Of a stretch of DNA of 64,000 nt, positions 46,969 through 58,963 are shown piece after piece. A program made the position numbers and the translations under genes. The DNA is from Botrytis cinerea B05.10 (taxonomy: Eukaryota > Ascomycota > Leotiomycetes > Helotiales > Sclerotiniaceae). The notes below the pieces were generated by a model. It searched no databases, had not been told where the DNA came from, and saw nothing but the letters and a program-made list of their open reading frames with translations. Position 1 is the first letter of the stretch; each line of letters starts with the position of its first letter. The stretch covers positions 868,001-932,000 of the forward strand of contig NC_037322.1 of assembly GCF_000143535.2 (NCBI RefSeq). The letters run 5' to 3'.

Positions 46969-49212
46969 ATGTCATTCTCTGGCTTCTACGAGCAGCCACT
47001 TCGGCAAACTCTTTCCGAAGTTATTAAATTCAGCCGCCGCGAAAAAGCCCTTCACGATGCGAATATCTTAGCCACGTCAAGAAAAGCCCCTCTAGATATT
47101 CCAGTCGAAGTTACAAGAATTTACTTCGTTGAGACTGCTCCAAAATCAAAGGAACCTTCCTTGATTGGCGTCGACCGGGCCCTTCAAAATATTAAGAACG
47201 CGCGGAAATCGCTTGGAATTGAGGAAACTGTACCGAATCGTGCCGTTTCGTTCACTCATATAAAGGCTAAAAAATTTGGCACTGTTCAAGCTGTTACCGA
47301 CGCAGGGCTTGACCGAATCAGGGCCGCTCACTCTGAACCTGACGTTACAGATTCAACAATTGAGATCTCTCGGAGAGTAGTCGGGAGTGAGGAACCCATA
47401 TCAAACGACGCTGTTCCAGTTGTTTCAGTTAATCCTGAAGCGCATAGTTCCGTCCCGGTTACTACTGATATGGGACTTGATCGAATCAAAGCCGCCCAGT
47501 CTATATCCGATATTGAAGATCCACCAGTTAAGGCCTTTCAGGTAACAAGTGGAAGTGAAGAAACTGTGTCGAACGAGGCGCTTTCAATTGTCCCGGCCAA
47601 ATCTGAAGAACACAGCGCCGTTACAGTTGCTACTGATGTAGGACTTGACCGAATCAAGGCCGCTCTCTGTACTTCTTATGTTACAGATCCAAGTGTCAAT
47701 ATTGCTAACTCAACTTCCGACGTTGCAGTCTCACCGGTCGAAGTCTGCAAGTTCTTCTTGGATCGCAAAGGGTGCAAATACAAGAATAACTGTCAATACT
47801 TTCACGATCACGATACCAGGGCTAAGCTTAGAGAACGACGGATGGCCAACAATGTTAAGAATAAGCTTGAGCCAGTGAGCACTAATCAAGAGACTACCTA
47901 TAAGAGAGAAGTCCTTGCACTTAAGAGTAACAATTCAAATGTCCCCGTTTCTGTTGCTAAACCCTCAAAGCCCTTGCCAAAACCTACATTAAATAAGAAG
48001 AGACCGGCTTTCAAAGACTTTCACACTCCTAATAGTTGTGTTCGGAAGAATTGCCCATTTCCACACGAGGAACCGGAAAAGCTTATTGACGACACCGTTC
48101 CTGGTGAAGCCCCAGAAGTTTCCAACACCACTTCAAGCAGTCAAATCCCCAAATGTCCTAAAGCCATGTTACGCAAACGCAAGGCCAAGAAACCTTCCAA
48201 AGCCAAGGTCGTTAAAACTTCTGAGCCTGAGCAGACTTTTTCGGTTACCAAACCTATTGTATGGGAAGGCAATCCTAATTTGGGTGATGAGTCCTATTGC
48301 ACCAGTGCTGTTCTCCAAATATTTGGCAAATTTGCTCCGACAAAAGAGGAAGCTATTGAATGGTGTAAAGAGATGGCCGTGAATCGAAACTTTCGCCATT
48401 TCATCAACTTTGAAAATCTTTCTTTGTGGGCCCGGGCCATCAATTTGAACACCGATGAGTTTCTGACACATGTTGGATATTTACCAGAAATACCTGCGCA
48501 CTTCACATTCCAGACACAGCTCTATATCAAAAAACTTAGAGCCGCCTATGAAGCAGAACAGGCGAGGCCAAAGTATGATACATTCCATTGTTTCGATAAA
48601 CTTCCTAACGAGTTATGTATGAAAATCTGGGGGTTTGCAGTCAGAAGTGGAAGGATACTTACAGTCAGTCTTAACCAGGAGACAATTCAGAATGAAGGGG
48701 GTCCTGGTTTATTCAAACGTCGGCGTGGAACTTCACCTTCACCATTATGGCTTGTTAACAAGCAAACGCAGAAGGCATGCATGATGGACAGCAGCTGTGC
48801 ATTCTACTTTGGCTGCGATTATTTCTCCTCGCGATTCGATACATTATTTCTCAACGATTCAGCAGAAAATGTTAATCTTTATGCCCGTCAAATTGCCCAG
48901 TGGAGAGGCAACGTTGTTCAACGATTGTCCTTTCCTCACTACAGACTTTGTGATGTCACCGATATGCCTCTCTTTGCCACCAGTATCTACAAAGCTTTCC
49001 CAAGTCTTATTCGCCTCGAATTCAGTCTTTCAGATGGGAAGTACTGGTCTAAATACGTTGAGAAGGCACACAAAGTCGTCGAAGGAGCTAATACTGAAAT
49101 TGCAAAGGTGTATAAGAGACGTGGGGCTGACATCAAATTACCACGTGTTCGGTTTGTCCTGGTACCAGAAGAACAAGCTATCGGATTAGGAATTGGTGGT
49201 ATTGGCTGGTAG
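46969..49212 (+). CDS. CCCH zinc-finger protein with GLDRIKAA repeats and C-terminal 2EXR domain
   Basis: A single exon of 747 residues. After about 100 residues come three related units of about 55-65 residues (about 105-235). Each has VTDAGLDRIRAA, VTTDMGLDRIKAA or VATDVGLDRIKAA followed by a Pro/Asp/Ser-rich stretch. A CCCH finger follows at about 259-280: CKFFLDRKGCKYKNNCQYFH (C-x8-C-x5-C-x3-H). A partial one occurs near 360 (NSCVRKNCPFPH), which lacks a clear first Cys. The C-terminal part opens with FHCFDKLPNELCMKIWGFAV at about 539, typical of the fungal 2EXR/F-box-like family, and runs to about 690. CCCH fingers usually bind RNA; 2EXR proteins are a lineage-expanded group of unknown job. 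The combination is rare in my memory. Two start codons lie close together; 46969 starts the longer frame. Confidence 0.85.
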   Translation: MSFSGFYEQPLRQTLSEVIKFSRREKALHDANILATSRKAPLDIPVEVTRIYFVETAPKSKEPSLIGVDRALQNIKNARKSLGIEETVPNRAVSFTHIKAKKFGTVQAVTDAGLDRIRAAHSEPDVTDSTIEISRRVVGSEEPISNDAVPVVSVNPEAHSSVPVTTDMGLDRIKAAQSISDIEDPPVKAFQVTSGSEETVSNEALSIVPAKSEEHSAVTVATDVGLDRIKAALCTSYVTDPSVNIANSTSDVAVSPVEVCKFFLDRKGCKYKNNCQYFHDHDTRAKLRERRMANNVKNKLEPVSTNQETTYKREVLALKSNNSNVPVSVAKPSKPLPKPTLNKKRPAFKDFHTPNSCVRKNCPFPHEEPEKLIDDTVPGEAPEVSNTTSSSQIPKCPKAMLRKRKAKKPSKAKVVKTSEPEQTFSVTKPIVWEGNPNLGDESYCTSAVLQIFGKFAPTKEEAIEWCKEMAVNRNFRHFINFENLSLWARAINLNTDEFLTHVGYLPEIPAHFTFQTQLYIKKLRAAYEAEQARPKYDTFHCFDKLPNELCMKIWGFAVRSGRILTVSLNQETIQNEGGPGLFKRRRGTSPSPLWLVNKQTQKACMMDSSCAFYFGCDYFSSRFDTLFLNDSAENVNLYARQIAQWRGNVVQRLSFPHYRLCDVTDMPLFATSIYKAFPSLIRLEFSLSDGKYWSKYVEKAHKVVEGANTEIAKVYKRRGADIKLPRVRFVLVPEEQAIGLGIGGIGW

Positions 49213-49462
49213 ATGGGGGCGGGAAATTATTTGGAGTTGGTCTGCGAGGAATTTGTGCAGTTCTTGATTGTTCTTGATAGTAATTGGGTTGGATCTCATT
49301 GAGAGCGAGTGTTTAGATAGTTATGAATGAATATCTTGAGTTGAAATGGAAAATTGAAGTTATTCGATCACTCATGAGTGGTTGGCTACGTAGAATGTTG
49401 TGTGAGGTGAATAATGTGAACACGAGCTGGTAATTTTTGACAACGGAATGTTTGTTGTGAGG

Positions 49463-49483
49463 ATATATATATATATATATATA
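49463..49483. repeat. TA dinucleotide repeat
   Basis: About ten TA units about 250 bp after the stop of the CCCH/2EXR gene. Confidence 0.85.
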
Positions 49484-51435
49484 AAGAGGTGAGTAATAGT
49501 GAGTGAAATACAAGTTCAGAATACTGGTAACTATGGAAATTGATTGAAGTGAAATATCTCATAAACGTTTCTATTATCAGCTACAGTCTACGGTATACAC
49601 ATGTAAAAACATGAAATGAAGACCACTTAGATCCTTCTCAATCGCCCTAACTACCATCTTCACTGTCAATCGCCTCCGTCCTTCACACCGTTCACTCCCA
49701 CTCCCCCATTTTCCTCTACACTTTCACTACTTCCATTCCTACAGCATATCTCCTACTACTCCTCTCCTCTCAAAGATCTCCCCCGGTCCGCACCTTCTCC
49801 TTCATCAGAAACCATATCGAGCCCCAGTGCCGTGTGTGTCTTCGCCGGCGGTAACAGAGTAATTTTTGATTTCCTGAATTGAAGTTAGAATTGATATCAC
49901 TCGTCGCTTCAACGAGAAGAATGATCTTATTCTGATTGGAAAGCGAAAATTCTTGGGGGGTTTGTATCGTCGGATTGTGGGGAGAGGGAGAGGTGGATGG
50001 TTTTGTAGGGGTCTGGGTTTGTTTTGGTCTTTTCCGGTGGATTTATTGCTTGCTTGGATGTGAGGACGTGAGATGGATATTTTGCGATAATTTTGCTTTA
50101 GTAATTGTCCTCCAGTGTGTTTTCTAAAGAGATGGAAATTTCTCTTCAAGTCTCTGGAGGGAAAAAAAGAATAAGGATCTTGTGGGGATGATGGAGATTC
50201 TGGATTGTGGTTCCTTGACCCCGAAATCAGTGATGAGAATGAGAAAATATTAATATTGTGTAAGTGAGTGACTTGCCATTCATGTGCTGCCTCACACGCA
50301 AGTTCAAATAATAAATACATAGGCGAGAGACAAAAACTAGCAGCAGCAGTGTGAGCCATGAAAAGGTAATGGGGCTTAAATACTATGGCTCTGTCATGAA
50401 TCTTTCACCATACGAGCAATAACGAGTGACTCTGTCGTCAATCTCGATCAATTGTAAATCGAGGTCTGAACTAACAACGCAGTGCCAATATGATTCCAAT
50501 TATCATACAATCACACTTTATGATCTTTCTATCATTAGTTGTTGGGTCGGCTCGGAATGACAACCCATGGTGAAAAATAAAGCCTAAACTACACAGAATC
50601 GATAATACTCGTATTCGAGACGACTTCTGCCCGATAGAAGGGTTTCAATCCAGGCGTATCCCCTATACTGTGATGATTGACGCTTGACATCTCTGAAGAA
50701 TCGAATTGAATCTAGCAGGAATGCATAAAAGGACCACGAATAGTGAGAGTGCTGAGGGGCGTTGAGGATACTTGACTTCAAGCTTCTGAACATCCCGCGC
50801 AATAATTGAAGCAAAAATGCCTATTAACCTCTGTATTAATGGTTCCAATTCAAGGACCTTTATCACTCCAGACTTCTGAAGCAATTAATAACAGTAAATC
50901 TCCCATCATGACTCCGACTTGCAAATTCAACCGCCTCAGAAGATGACATATCTTTATCGGTTTATATTTGACCTCGCGGAATCAGTACACGCTGCCGAAC
51001 CAGAACAATTCCTATATTGAAGAAGATGAGAATGAACCAAAATCTCACACAACCATCTGAAAAACAGTACAGATGAAATCTTATCAAGGTCGCCACCCAT
51101 CCACAGAAGACCAACCATCGTCTACCCCTCCCACGTGATCCTCGGACAACCTTCCCCATTCCACCCACACCCCACCACGCCCTCAATCCCAATCACGTCA
51201 TTGGTTTCATCGACATCGGTCCGCGGACCAAAATTTCACAAACTTCTGCCAAAACTGCATTGCTGAGAAAGAATCGCATGTAAGAGTCATTTCATCACTA
51301 GACTCATCACTAGACCGTCAAACATTTTTCATTTTCTTATCTTCTCTGGCAAAATTGTCTCGGTATAAATTCCCAATTGGAGTTTCTTCTTTGCTGATTG
51401 TCATTTGGATTACTTACATACCTATCTACTCGTAC

Positions 51436-51457
51436 GTATATATATATATATATATAA
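51436..51457. repeat. TA dinucleotide repeat
   Basis: About eleven TA units about 120 bp upstream of a start codon. They may be transcribed leader or promoter. Confidence 0.85.
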
Positions 51458-51578
51458 ATAGATATTCAATTTCTTCTCCTCTATATATATCTTTCACTCC
51501 TTCATTCCTTCTCTCCTCTCCAAATAAAATCGACACACCAACCACGCCCACATACACACACCCAGCCATCACTCCAAA

Positions 51579-52453
51579 ATGCCCATAACCCTCCACTTCG
51601 TCCGCCACGCACAAGGTTTCCACAACCTCTGCACCGCCAACCACACTCTGCCGGACCCTCTCCTCACCGAGCTCGGAAAAACCCAATGCACAACCCTCTC
51701 CCAGAGCTTTCCCTCCCCCCAAAAAATAACCCACATTGTCGCCTCCCCCCTCCGCCGCACCCTCTACACCGCGCTCTATTCCTTCCCCAGCGCCATCGCC
51801 CGCGGAATCCAAGTCATCGCGCTCCCCGAAATCCAAGAAACATCCACGCTTCCCTGCGATACGGGATCTGCGCCCGCGGCGCTCGCGGAGGAGTTCGCCG
51901 GGAGTGTCGATTTGGGATTGGTGCATGAGGGATGGAATAGCAAGAGTGGGAGGTGGGCGTCTAATGCGCCGGCGATTGAGAAGCGCGCGCGAGAAGCTCG
52001 CGTTTGGCTGAGGGATTTGGGGATGCGGGCTCAGGAGGAGGGGGTAGAAGATGTGAATATTGTGGTTGTGACGCATGGAGGCTTTTTGCATTATTTTACC
52101 GAGGACGTATGTTATTTTTTTCTTTCTTTTTCTGTTACCTACCCTCCAAACCCCCCAAAACTCAAAACTAACCTCCTTTCACATAGTGGGAAGATTCCTC
52201 CCTCTTCGTCGGAACCGGCTGGACCAATACCGAATTCCGCTCGTATCAATTCCGGGCCGCTGACTCCAGCGACCCCAATGCCGCAGTGCAAGAAACGAAA
52301 GAAAGTCGAGAAAGAAGAAAGGGAACCGAGAAGCCCCTGACGGAAGATGAACAGAGGAATTTGAGAGCGGTAGCGGAGAGTGGATGGCAGCAAGATGGAT
52401 TTCAACAGAAGGTGATGAGTGAGGAGGGGAGGGAAGTCGAGGTTGCTGCGTAG
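51579..52453 (+). CDS. phosphoglycerate-mutase-like (histidine phosphatase) protein
   Basis: Two exons (51579-52106 and 52187-52453) join in phase 0 to 264 residues. The N-terminal LHFVRHAQGFHN supplies the catalytic RHxxG-type motif. SPLRRTLYTAL gives the second Arg, and VVVTHGGFLHYF the second catalytic His. The family removes phosphate from sugars, bisphosphates or nucleotides, or acts as mutase. The substrate cannot be read from the sequence. After the HGG box the chain has WEDSSLFVGTGWTNTEFRSY and a charged Lys/Arg/Glu tail, a layout shared by the fungal branch of small histidine phosphatases. Codons here are unusually C-rich at third positions in the first 270 bp, unlike neighbours. No signal peptide; cytosolic. 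Confidence 0.9.
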
Positions 52454-52869
52454 GGGAGTGTGGTGATATAGATCCGATAGAGAGAGTGAGATAAAGATAA
52501 AAGGTGGAATTCCAGGAACTAGACTTTTACATAGGTTGTAGATTGGACAGAGATTTTGAATAGATTAGATAGACTTGGGTAGATAAAGATGGATATTTAG
52601 TAGATAGATAGGTTCGCATACTAGAAAGCAATCATAGAATTCATTTATTAGTAAACGGTGCTATGCAAACTAGAAGCATAGCACATGTATCTACGAATGA
52701 TTATATTTACATTCTTGGAGTATGGCCCCGCACAGGACAACCCTCCAAAAAGCCAAACACACCAAGGGTTTCTTGGAAGATCTAATGTCCATTGATAACC
52801 AATGATCTCATGCTATATCTATATCTATATACCTCTGCCCCTTTCTCACAATCTTGTCGCCCCCCCACA
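52454..52869. other. intergenic region
   Basis: No gene seen. It is the convergent 3' flank of the two neighbouring genes, with GATAGA-type repeats at about 52470-52620. Confidence 0.55.
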
Positions 52870-54771
52870 TCACAATCCCCCCATCACAATCCACTCCCTA
52901 ACCACCGTTTCCCTCTCCCTCGCGCCATCCCACCCCGTATCTCCAACCTCCATCTCGGTAACTCTCCTCTTCGCAATCTCCTCCGGATTACAATCCTCAT
53001 CCCATTGAACTCTTTCCCCCAATTCATCCTTTGATATACTTCTTCTCATTAACATTGTTAATTCTCGAGCTTGTTGTTTGAAGATATTGTCTTCATATTT
53101 TTCTTCTTTTTTTCCCTTTTTTCCTTTACCTTTTTTCTGATCTTGTGATATGTCATGTGATTTATTTCCATTAAACGAAGAAGGAGAGTAAGTAAACAAT
53201 GATCTTGGTATCCGTAACGATGAGTTGGCAGGTGGGAAGAAGCGCTTTGACTTCTTGGATTTGGCGAGGGCTTCGTGTGACTCTTCTTCTTTTTCTTCTT
53301 TTGCTTCTTCTTTTTCTTCGGTTACATACTCGTTTGAGAGATCTGGGTATTGAAAAGGGGGACCAGGATAGGGAGAGAAGCCATCAGGGGGAGGAATGGG
53401 CCATCTTTGTGGAACCGAGATGCCAGAGGCGCGAAATAAGAGGATGGGTGAAGCGTGAGGATCGAAGGTCTGCGATGGAGATGAAAAGAGACGAGTTTTA
53501 AGGGCGTGGAGGGTCAAAGTTGTCCATGGAGAACGTTCGTATAAGTCTAATGTTGAGAGGTGATTATAGGAGAGATCTTGCGATGAACCTGAGGATTTGG
53601 AGCGAAAGATTGAGGGGTCAGGTGTGGTAGAGATAGGAGTCCAGTTAAAAATTCCATTGTGCACTATGAGAGAATGGATATTAGTGGGTAAGAAGGAAGA
53701 GGTAAACGATTCCGTGAGGGCGAGAGAGGTGGCAAGAGTACCGCCAAGGTATGATCCGTAGATCAGAAGTGGTCGTTGGACTGGTTTTGGATTGGTGTAA
53801 TAATAGTTTGAGTCTAGAGGTTTAGGCTCCGGTAACAGAGAGGGCAGGTAACTTTTCAACAGCCAACTATACGCTTGAAGTGTATCATGAACTGTGGTAG
53901 CGGTCAGTAACAGCCATAGGATAGCGTAAGAAGTTTTGTTTCGGTAAAGGACCGAGAAATTGCACGCCAGATGACATGATTTAGATTATTTACTTACGTG
54001 GTATAGGGAATGCATGAGATTTTTGTTTGCGAAATGATGTTTGCGGGTCATGAGACCAGCGGTAAGGTATGTTGATGACAGGATACGAGCTCAATAACCA
54101 TGAAGGTGGATGAAATGGTGAAAGTGGAGAAGACGGGTATGGTGGTAAGTAGATAACCAGAGGTGTTTTAGGCGAATCACGAAGGAGAAATCCATTGTGA
54201 ATTCTGTATGCACAGTGTTAGCTTGGGTATCACATTTTTCAAAAACGCCACGGAAATATATCACTAACCAATGTTGAACATGTATAAGAATCCTCAAGCG
54301 GTTGGCACGAAGGCGTCGCCTACTATTACTTGTCTGGTGGATACTCGGACCACAATCTTCTATTCATTGCGTTGGCGAATTACCCATTTTGGCCGACAAA
54401 CTTGCTCGAGCACTTACCCGAAGCCAAGATAGTTAGCAGAGGAGGAAGACAACTTGATCGTTCTCCACACGTGATGCGTGAATTATCTCGTATATAATTT
54501 GGAATGTCATTCTGGGGGAGGGGTGTTTGCTCCACGGCTCGGGCTAGAACAATGACCGGATAAATGAAAAACTTAGATTGGCAACCTACTCGACGGTGAT
54601 GTGTCCCGAGATACCACAAGCGATATCATATTTTTCCACTTGCAACGGCGCAGCTGTTGCTAGTTGTCTCGATTTTTGAACTGGCCATTTCTTGGTTGTA
54701 GCTCGTGCAAATATACGAAATGCGCGAATACTGGGCCCGTATTCATATAAGCGCATTTCTAACGATTCCAA
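52870..54771 (-). CDS. alpha/beta-hydrolase-like protein, 5' part unresolved
   Basis: Two exons are secure: 53998-54203 and 52870-53891 (open to the TGA at 52870), joining in phase. They include TPLVIYLPPYPSSPL, SSYPVINIPYRWSHD, an altered nucleophile elbow YGSYLGGTLATSLAL (GSYLG instead of GxSxG), an acidic Lys/Glu-rich insertion and an end reading TVVREWIVMGGL. A likely first exon at 54586-54771 reads KYDIACGISGHITVE. A middle piece near 54240-54360 includes RLRILIHVQHW. Between these the phases do not close: the TG left by the donor at GTTAGT plus the next A gives TGA. This region may have a missed exon, an error or a disabling change. Function unknown; fungal members are often annotated as alpha/beta hydrolase. 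Confidence 0.6.
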
Positions 54772-57079
54772 CTCTATGATGTTGAATGCACGAGCAATGG
54801 ACGATATTCAAATCGAACCTTGCCGGCCTCAATGTGACGAGCAAGACAGAATCACGATATCAAGTTTGATGGATACCTTGCGCGACACCACGCCTCCAAT
54901 CAGCAGTACTACCAAGACACGTCGTCTCGCCTTGTGTTTTGGAAGCCTATGGAGGATTGCGTTAACACGCAGGCTGCAGCATAGATGTGTTTGGTTGTCG
55001 CCAAACGGATTGCTTGTGCACGAGGGTGGTTGAATGGATGGAAGGGCGCCAATTGAAAAGTATCGGCTGGACTTTCTTGCACGCCATGGAAAATGGATAA
55101 GGTTACCTAGATAAAACTTTTTTTGGCTGACAAGGGGTAGAATGCGCTAAGCCTGGTGGAGTAATACATTATCACTAATCACTTCTTTTTGTTGGATTGT
55201 TACTAATCTATTAGAAATTGTTACTCTCACTCGTGATGGTTGTACTCACGTGGTACGCTGCTCTGTCACTGCTTCGTAGGTACTCTGCACCACCCAAACA
55301 ACGGGTCGGTCCATGGCCCAGTTGTTTTCTACGCATGCAAATTGCCTCCCGCGCCGATACATACTAATGAGTACATCTTACAGTGTAGGTTCCTGTTACG
55401 GTGATCTTGCCAAAGAAGGAATTCCAACGATATGATTTCACCCCTCGATCCACTTATCATTCTCCCCCCATTTCAAACTAATCCCTCAAAATCTGAAACT
55501 AACTCAATCGAGCTGACAGGCCAGCTCGCTAAGAGAAGCTGTTTCTATCTGTTTTCTCAAGGGGAAAGAATTGAAGCACCGCATCGCATGGGGCAGTGCA
55601 AGTAGGAGTGAGCACACTTCGTCGATACAGGGCATGAACATTCAGTACTAATTCCAAAAGACCAACGAGGGCTTTCTTTCGCGAGCAATGATTGGCCAAT
55701 GCAAGACTACCCAGAACGCCCATCTTGAGGATGTAAGCCGTTGGAAAAAGGGTTCTCATACATATGATACGATACATGATACATGGTCCACGGTACATGA
55801 TATATCATATTGTCACCTTGGTAGCAGATCCTACCAGATGCTTGGTGGCTGAACACAATACAGTACAGTACCTACATCCTACATATTACATATTACCAGA
55901 TCAGCACAGCCCCTGAGAGTCATACACGCACGAAGGACCAAAAAGCAACGATGAACAAGAATCATCTACACTGTACATGTGCATCACCCAATCCCTTCAG
56001 GGATTGGCAGAACGCCCAGCCCTGTTAGTTGGAATTGCGATTTTCCCCATTCCCCATTTAGTACAAGAGACTTACGCTACGAGTCCACCAGTCCCGCAGT
56101 CTTGGCTGCACATGAAATGCTCTAGCCTGAACGGGACGAAAGGATTCAGAGATATAAATCAACGGCAATAACCCAACATGCCATGTATTCAGAAAGAGGG
56201 CAGATGTCTGTTTGTCTGGGTAAGCGACGGGCATATATCGCGAGAGATATATGCACTTATACATACGCCCACACGTGTATATATATGGAAAAATTAATAT
56301 ATCTTCAAACACCCTTCGCAGACTTGGACGGCCTTACCTCATCTCACAATATAAAGAAACGCGTAAGATTCATGATTCAACATTGCACAGCGTATCCATA
56401 ATTGAAGGACACTTGCTAGCATTGCACGGACTGCCAGGTGCTTATACCCCTGCCTGCGCTCGCAGTCCTCTTCCTTCATTGGCCCGTCCGTATCTGGATT
56501 CCAGATTCACAAATCGAACATTTGAACTCAAACTTCACTAGAGACAGAGAAGTCAGAGAAGTCAATCTTCAATCTTCAATCTTCTGTCCCTCCCCTTTAC
56601 GCTTGTTGGACTCCACCGAAACCTTTGCCATTGTGGGCCGACGCAGTCAAAAACACTGCATTCCCTCATTCTGCAATTCATTCTTCAACAAGGTGCAGAC
56701 ATTTCACATATTCTTTTCTTCTCCTTTGCATTACGCGCGCTCTCTCTCTCTCTCTTTCTACAAACAATCTTCCTCTTCTTTGACTCCTTGTAAGTACGCC
56801 TGTGCTTTACGTACCAGTTCGCATGGGGTTCAACCTAGCCCACTTCGTTCCAACAACTCACGGTATATATCTAGGGAGCCTACTCTGAACACTCAAAACC
56901 TCAATTTAAAACACAAAGTCCTTCATTCTACGAGCTGTCAAACTACCCATCCACTTCTTCATGGCTTTCCGTTGAGATCAACCTTCCAAGTTGCGTCCAG
57001 CAATTCTCTCATACGAATCCTCCATCGATTCGACACGCGCACGCACGCTCTCTAACCAACCAACACATTTATCTACAAC
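54772..57079. other. intergenic region
   Basis: No gene supported over about 2.3 kb. A CT run lies at about 56741-56755. The 205-codon frame at 56438-57055 is low in structure, overlaps the leader region and ends just before the next start codon. Confidence 0.5.
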
Positions 57080-58963
57080 ATGGCAAAGAGGAATTGGGCA
57101 AAATCATGCTGCGGAGTGATAAATAGTATTCTGGCAGCGCTGGCATTGTATGGGACTCTGTATCTAGCAGTACTCATTTTTGAAAGAGGAGCTCTTCCAA
57201 AATCACCATCTGAACTTTACAAGAAACCCTCTCATGAATCGCCTTCTGAACATGGTTCTGCACCTGTGCCCCCTCCACCCGCGACACTTCATATCGAAAA
57301 GATCAATCCAAATGCAAATTGGTTCAACAGGCCCGAGAGTTTGGTTGTGCCAAAGGATGACTTTTTGGGAAAACGTCCACATGTCGATATGGTTGCGAAC
57401 CTAACAAAACTAGTGGAAGAATGCAGGGGATCATACAATAAAATTGAGAAAATGCCATACGTTTTCGACTGTTTGAATTACATGAATGAGGGCGAGAAGG
57501 AGTATTATTACATGCCGGCACAAGGAGAACGAGCGAGCGAGCAGCCCCCCAAGTTGGCCGAGTATCTCAATTCAGATGGTCAGGATAACTCTTTGGCTCA
57601 ATACCCATCGCAGAAAGCTTATTCAAAGTCATCCTCTGGTCAATGTAATGGGCCAATTGTACCATACCATACTTACTGGACTGGCCCTGCTACGTGGAGA
57701 GTGGAGCTTTTTATAAAAAGTTACTTCTATACGCAAAACCTTCCTTGCTCAAGATTGTTCATATGGTTGGATGGAGACAGGGACCCAAGCGCAATCGACA
57801 AATTTATGACCCGGGACCCTCTCTTTGAAAAGTTTGTACCATTCGTCGAAAGGGGGGATATAACTTTGAAATTGTGGAAATTTCCCTCTAGAATACCACT
57901 GCCACCTGGAGATAACACGGACGGACGTGGATATTACAAAAATCCAGGAAAACCCAATGCGAAAAATGAGGTTCTGGTAGCAGATGGACTCATCCGAGAT
58001 TCAGACAACCAGGAATGGTTGATATTGACAGAGAAGCAAATGACATTCTTGCCGGTTGCAGTTTCAGATGCCATGAGATTTGTTGTTTTGCACATATATG
58101 GAGGATCTTACTATGATATGGATGTTATTATGCTACGAGATATGCGACCGTTGCTTATTGGAGATGAGCATTCATTTGCAGAACGTTGGGGAGGACATTC
58201 TAGTCCTGGTGACTATAACACCGCGGTGATGTCTCTGACAGCGAACTCTTCTCTATCCTCCTATCTTTTACGAGGTGGTGTGAGAATGGGATTAAACTTT
58301 CATCCTCGAATCATTGGCGTTATGGCTGTGAAGGATCATCGAAACCAAGAGTTCAAAATGTTGGAGACTGCCGCTTTCGATCCAATTTGGACTGAATTCA
58401 ACTGGGATAGATTAGGAAGATGTACAGTTCCATGTATCAAAGATTATGGACAAGTGTTTAAAGGGAAGAATGCTTTCCCAAATCACGATGAATGGGAAAG
58501 TTATGATGGACCACAACTAAAGCTAGTCTCAGAGACCAAATCAAAACATTTCTGGGAAATGAGGTCTGTTGAGGAAGCAGAAGTTGAGAAGCGTGAAGTT
58601 ACAGCAGAACGAGCAACAACAGGAAATGGTCTCGGAATGATGACTGTTGATCGAGCAGTGTTAAGCAAAGCCGAGTACAAATTGGAAGAGGACAAATATC
58701 CACCTACAAATCGAACTCTAGAGAATTTCTTCCGAGGCGCATGGACATATCATATTCACAACCAGGTAGGTTTACATTTCTTCTTTGGGTAGGAATTTGG
58801 CTAACAATACTAGTGGCGCAAAAATCCCGAACCATCATCATGGCTTAACGTCATTCAACGAGCGCAAGATGGTTTCTTCTCTGGTTCACGTACCAATCCA
58901 TACGGCGAGAAATGGCAAGGTCTTGAATTACCTCAATACGAAATATCTTGGGAATACGCATAA
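57080..58963 (+). CDS. DXD-type glycosyltransferase, type II membrane protein
   Basis: Two exons (57080-58765 and 58814-58963) join in phase 0 to 611 residues. A short cytosolic N-terminus (MAKRNWAK) precedes a membrane anchor (about residues 12-32), the layout of Golgi transferases. The catalytic domain carries VVLHIYGGSYYDMDVIMLRD (DMD as the DXD metal site, about 343), with YHTYWTGPATWRVELFIKSY before it. The layout is similar to the glycosyltransferase 32 / sugar-transfer DXD group. Such enzymes move a sugar from a nucleotide donor onto a glycan. The exact linkage is not evident. The last exon adds WLNVIQRAQDGFFSG and LPQYEISWEYA. A Pro-rich stem (PVPPPPA) follows the anchor. Confidence 0.88.

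Larger units (their letters stand above)
49213..51578. other. intergenic region
   Basis: No gene supported. TA dinucleotide runs lie at 49463-49483 and 51436-51457, the second just upstream of the phosphoglycerate-mutase-like start. Minus-strand frames at 49805-50359 and 50584-50884 have no protein-like features. Confidence 0.55.

Noticed and set aside
49805..50359. Minus-strand frame of 184 codons
   Set aside because: Low-complexity Ser/Pro/Lys content, no signal and no upstream continuation.
51426..52091. Minus-strand frame of 221 codons
   Set aside because: Antisense of the histidine-phosphatase exon; low-complexity Gly/Glu/Arg content and ends in translated TA repeats.
56438..57055. Plus-strand frame of 205 codons
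   Set aside because: Ends directly before the glycosyltransferase start, Ser/His/Leu-rich from CT-rich leader sequence; no motif.
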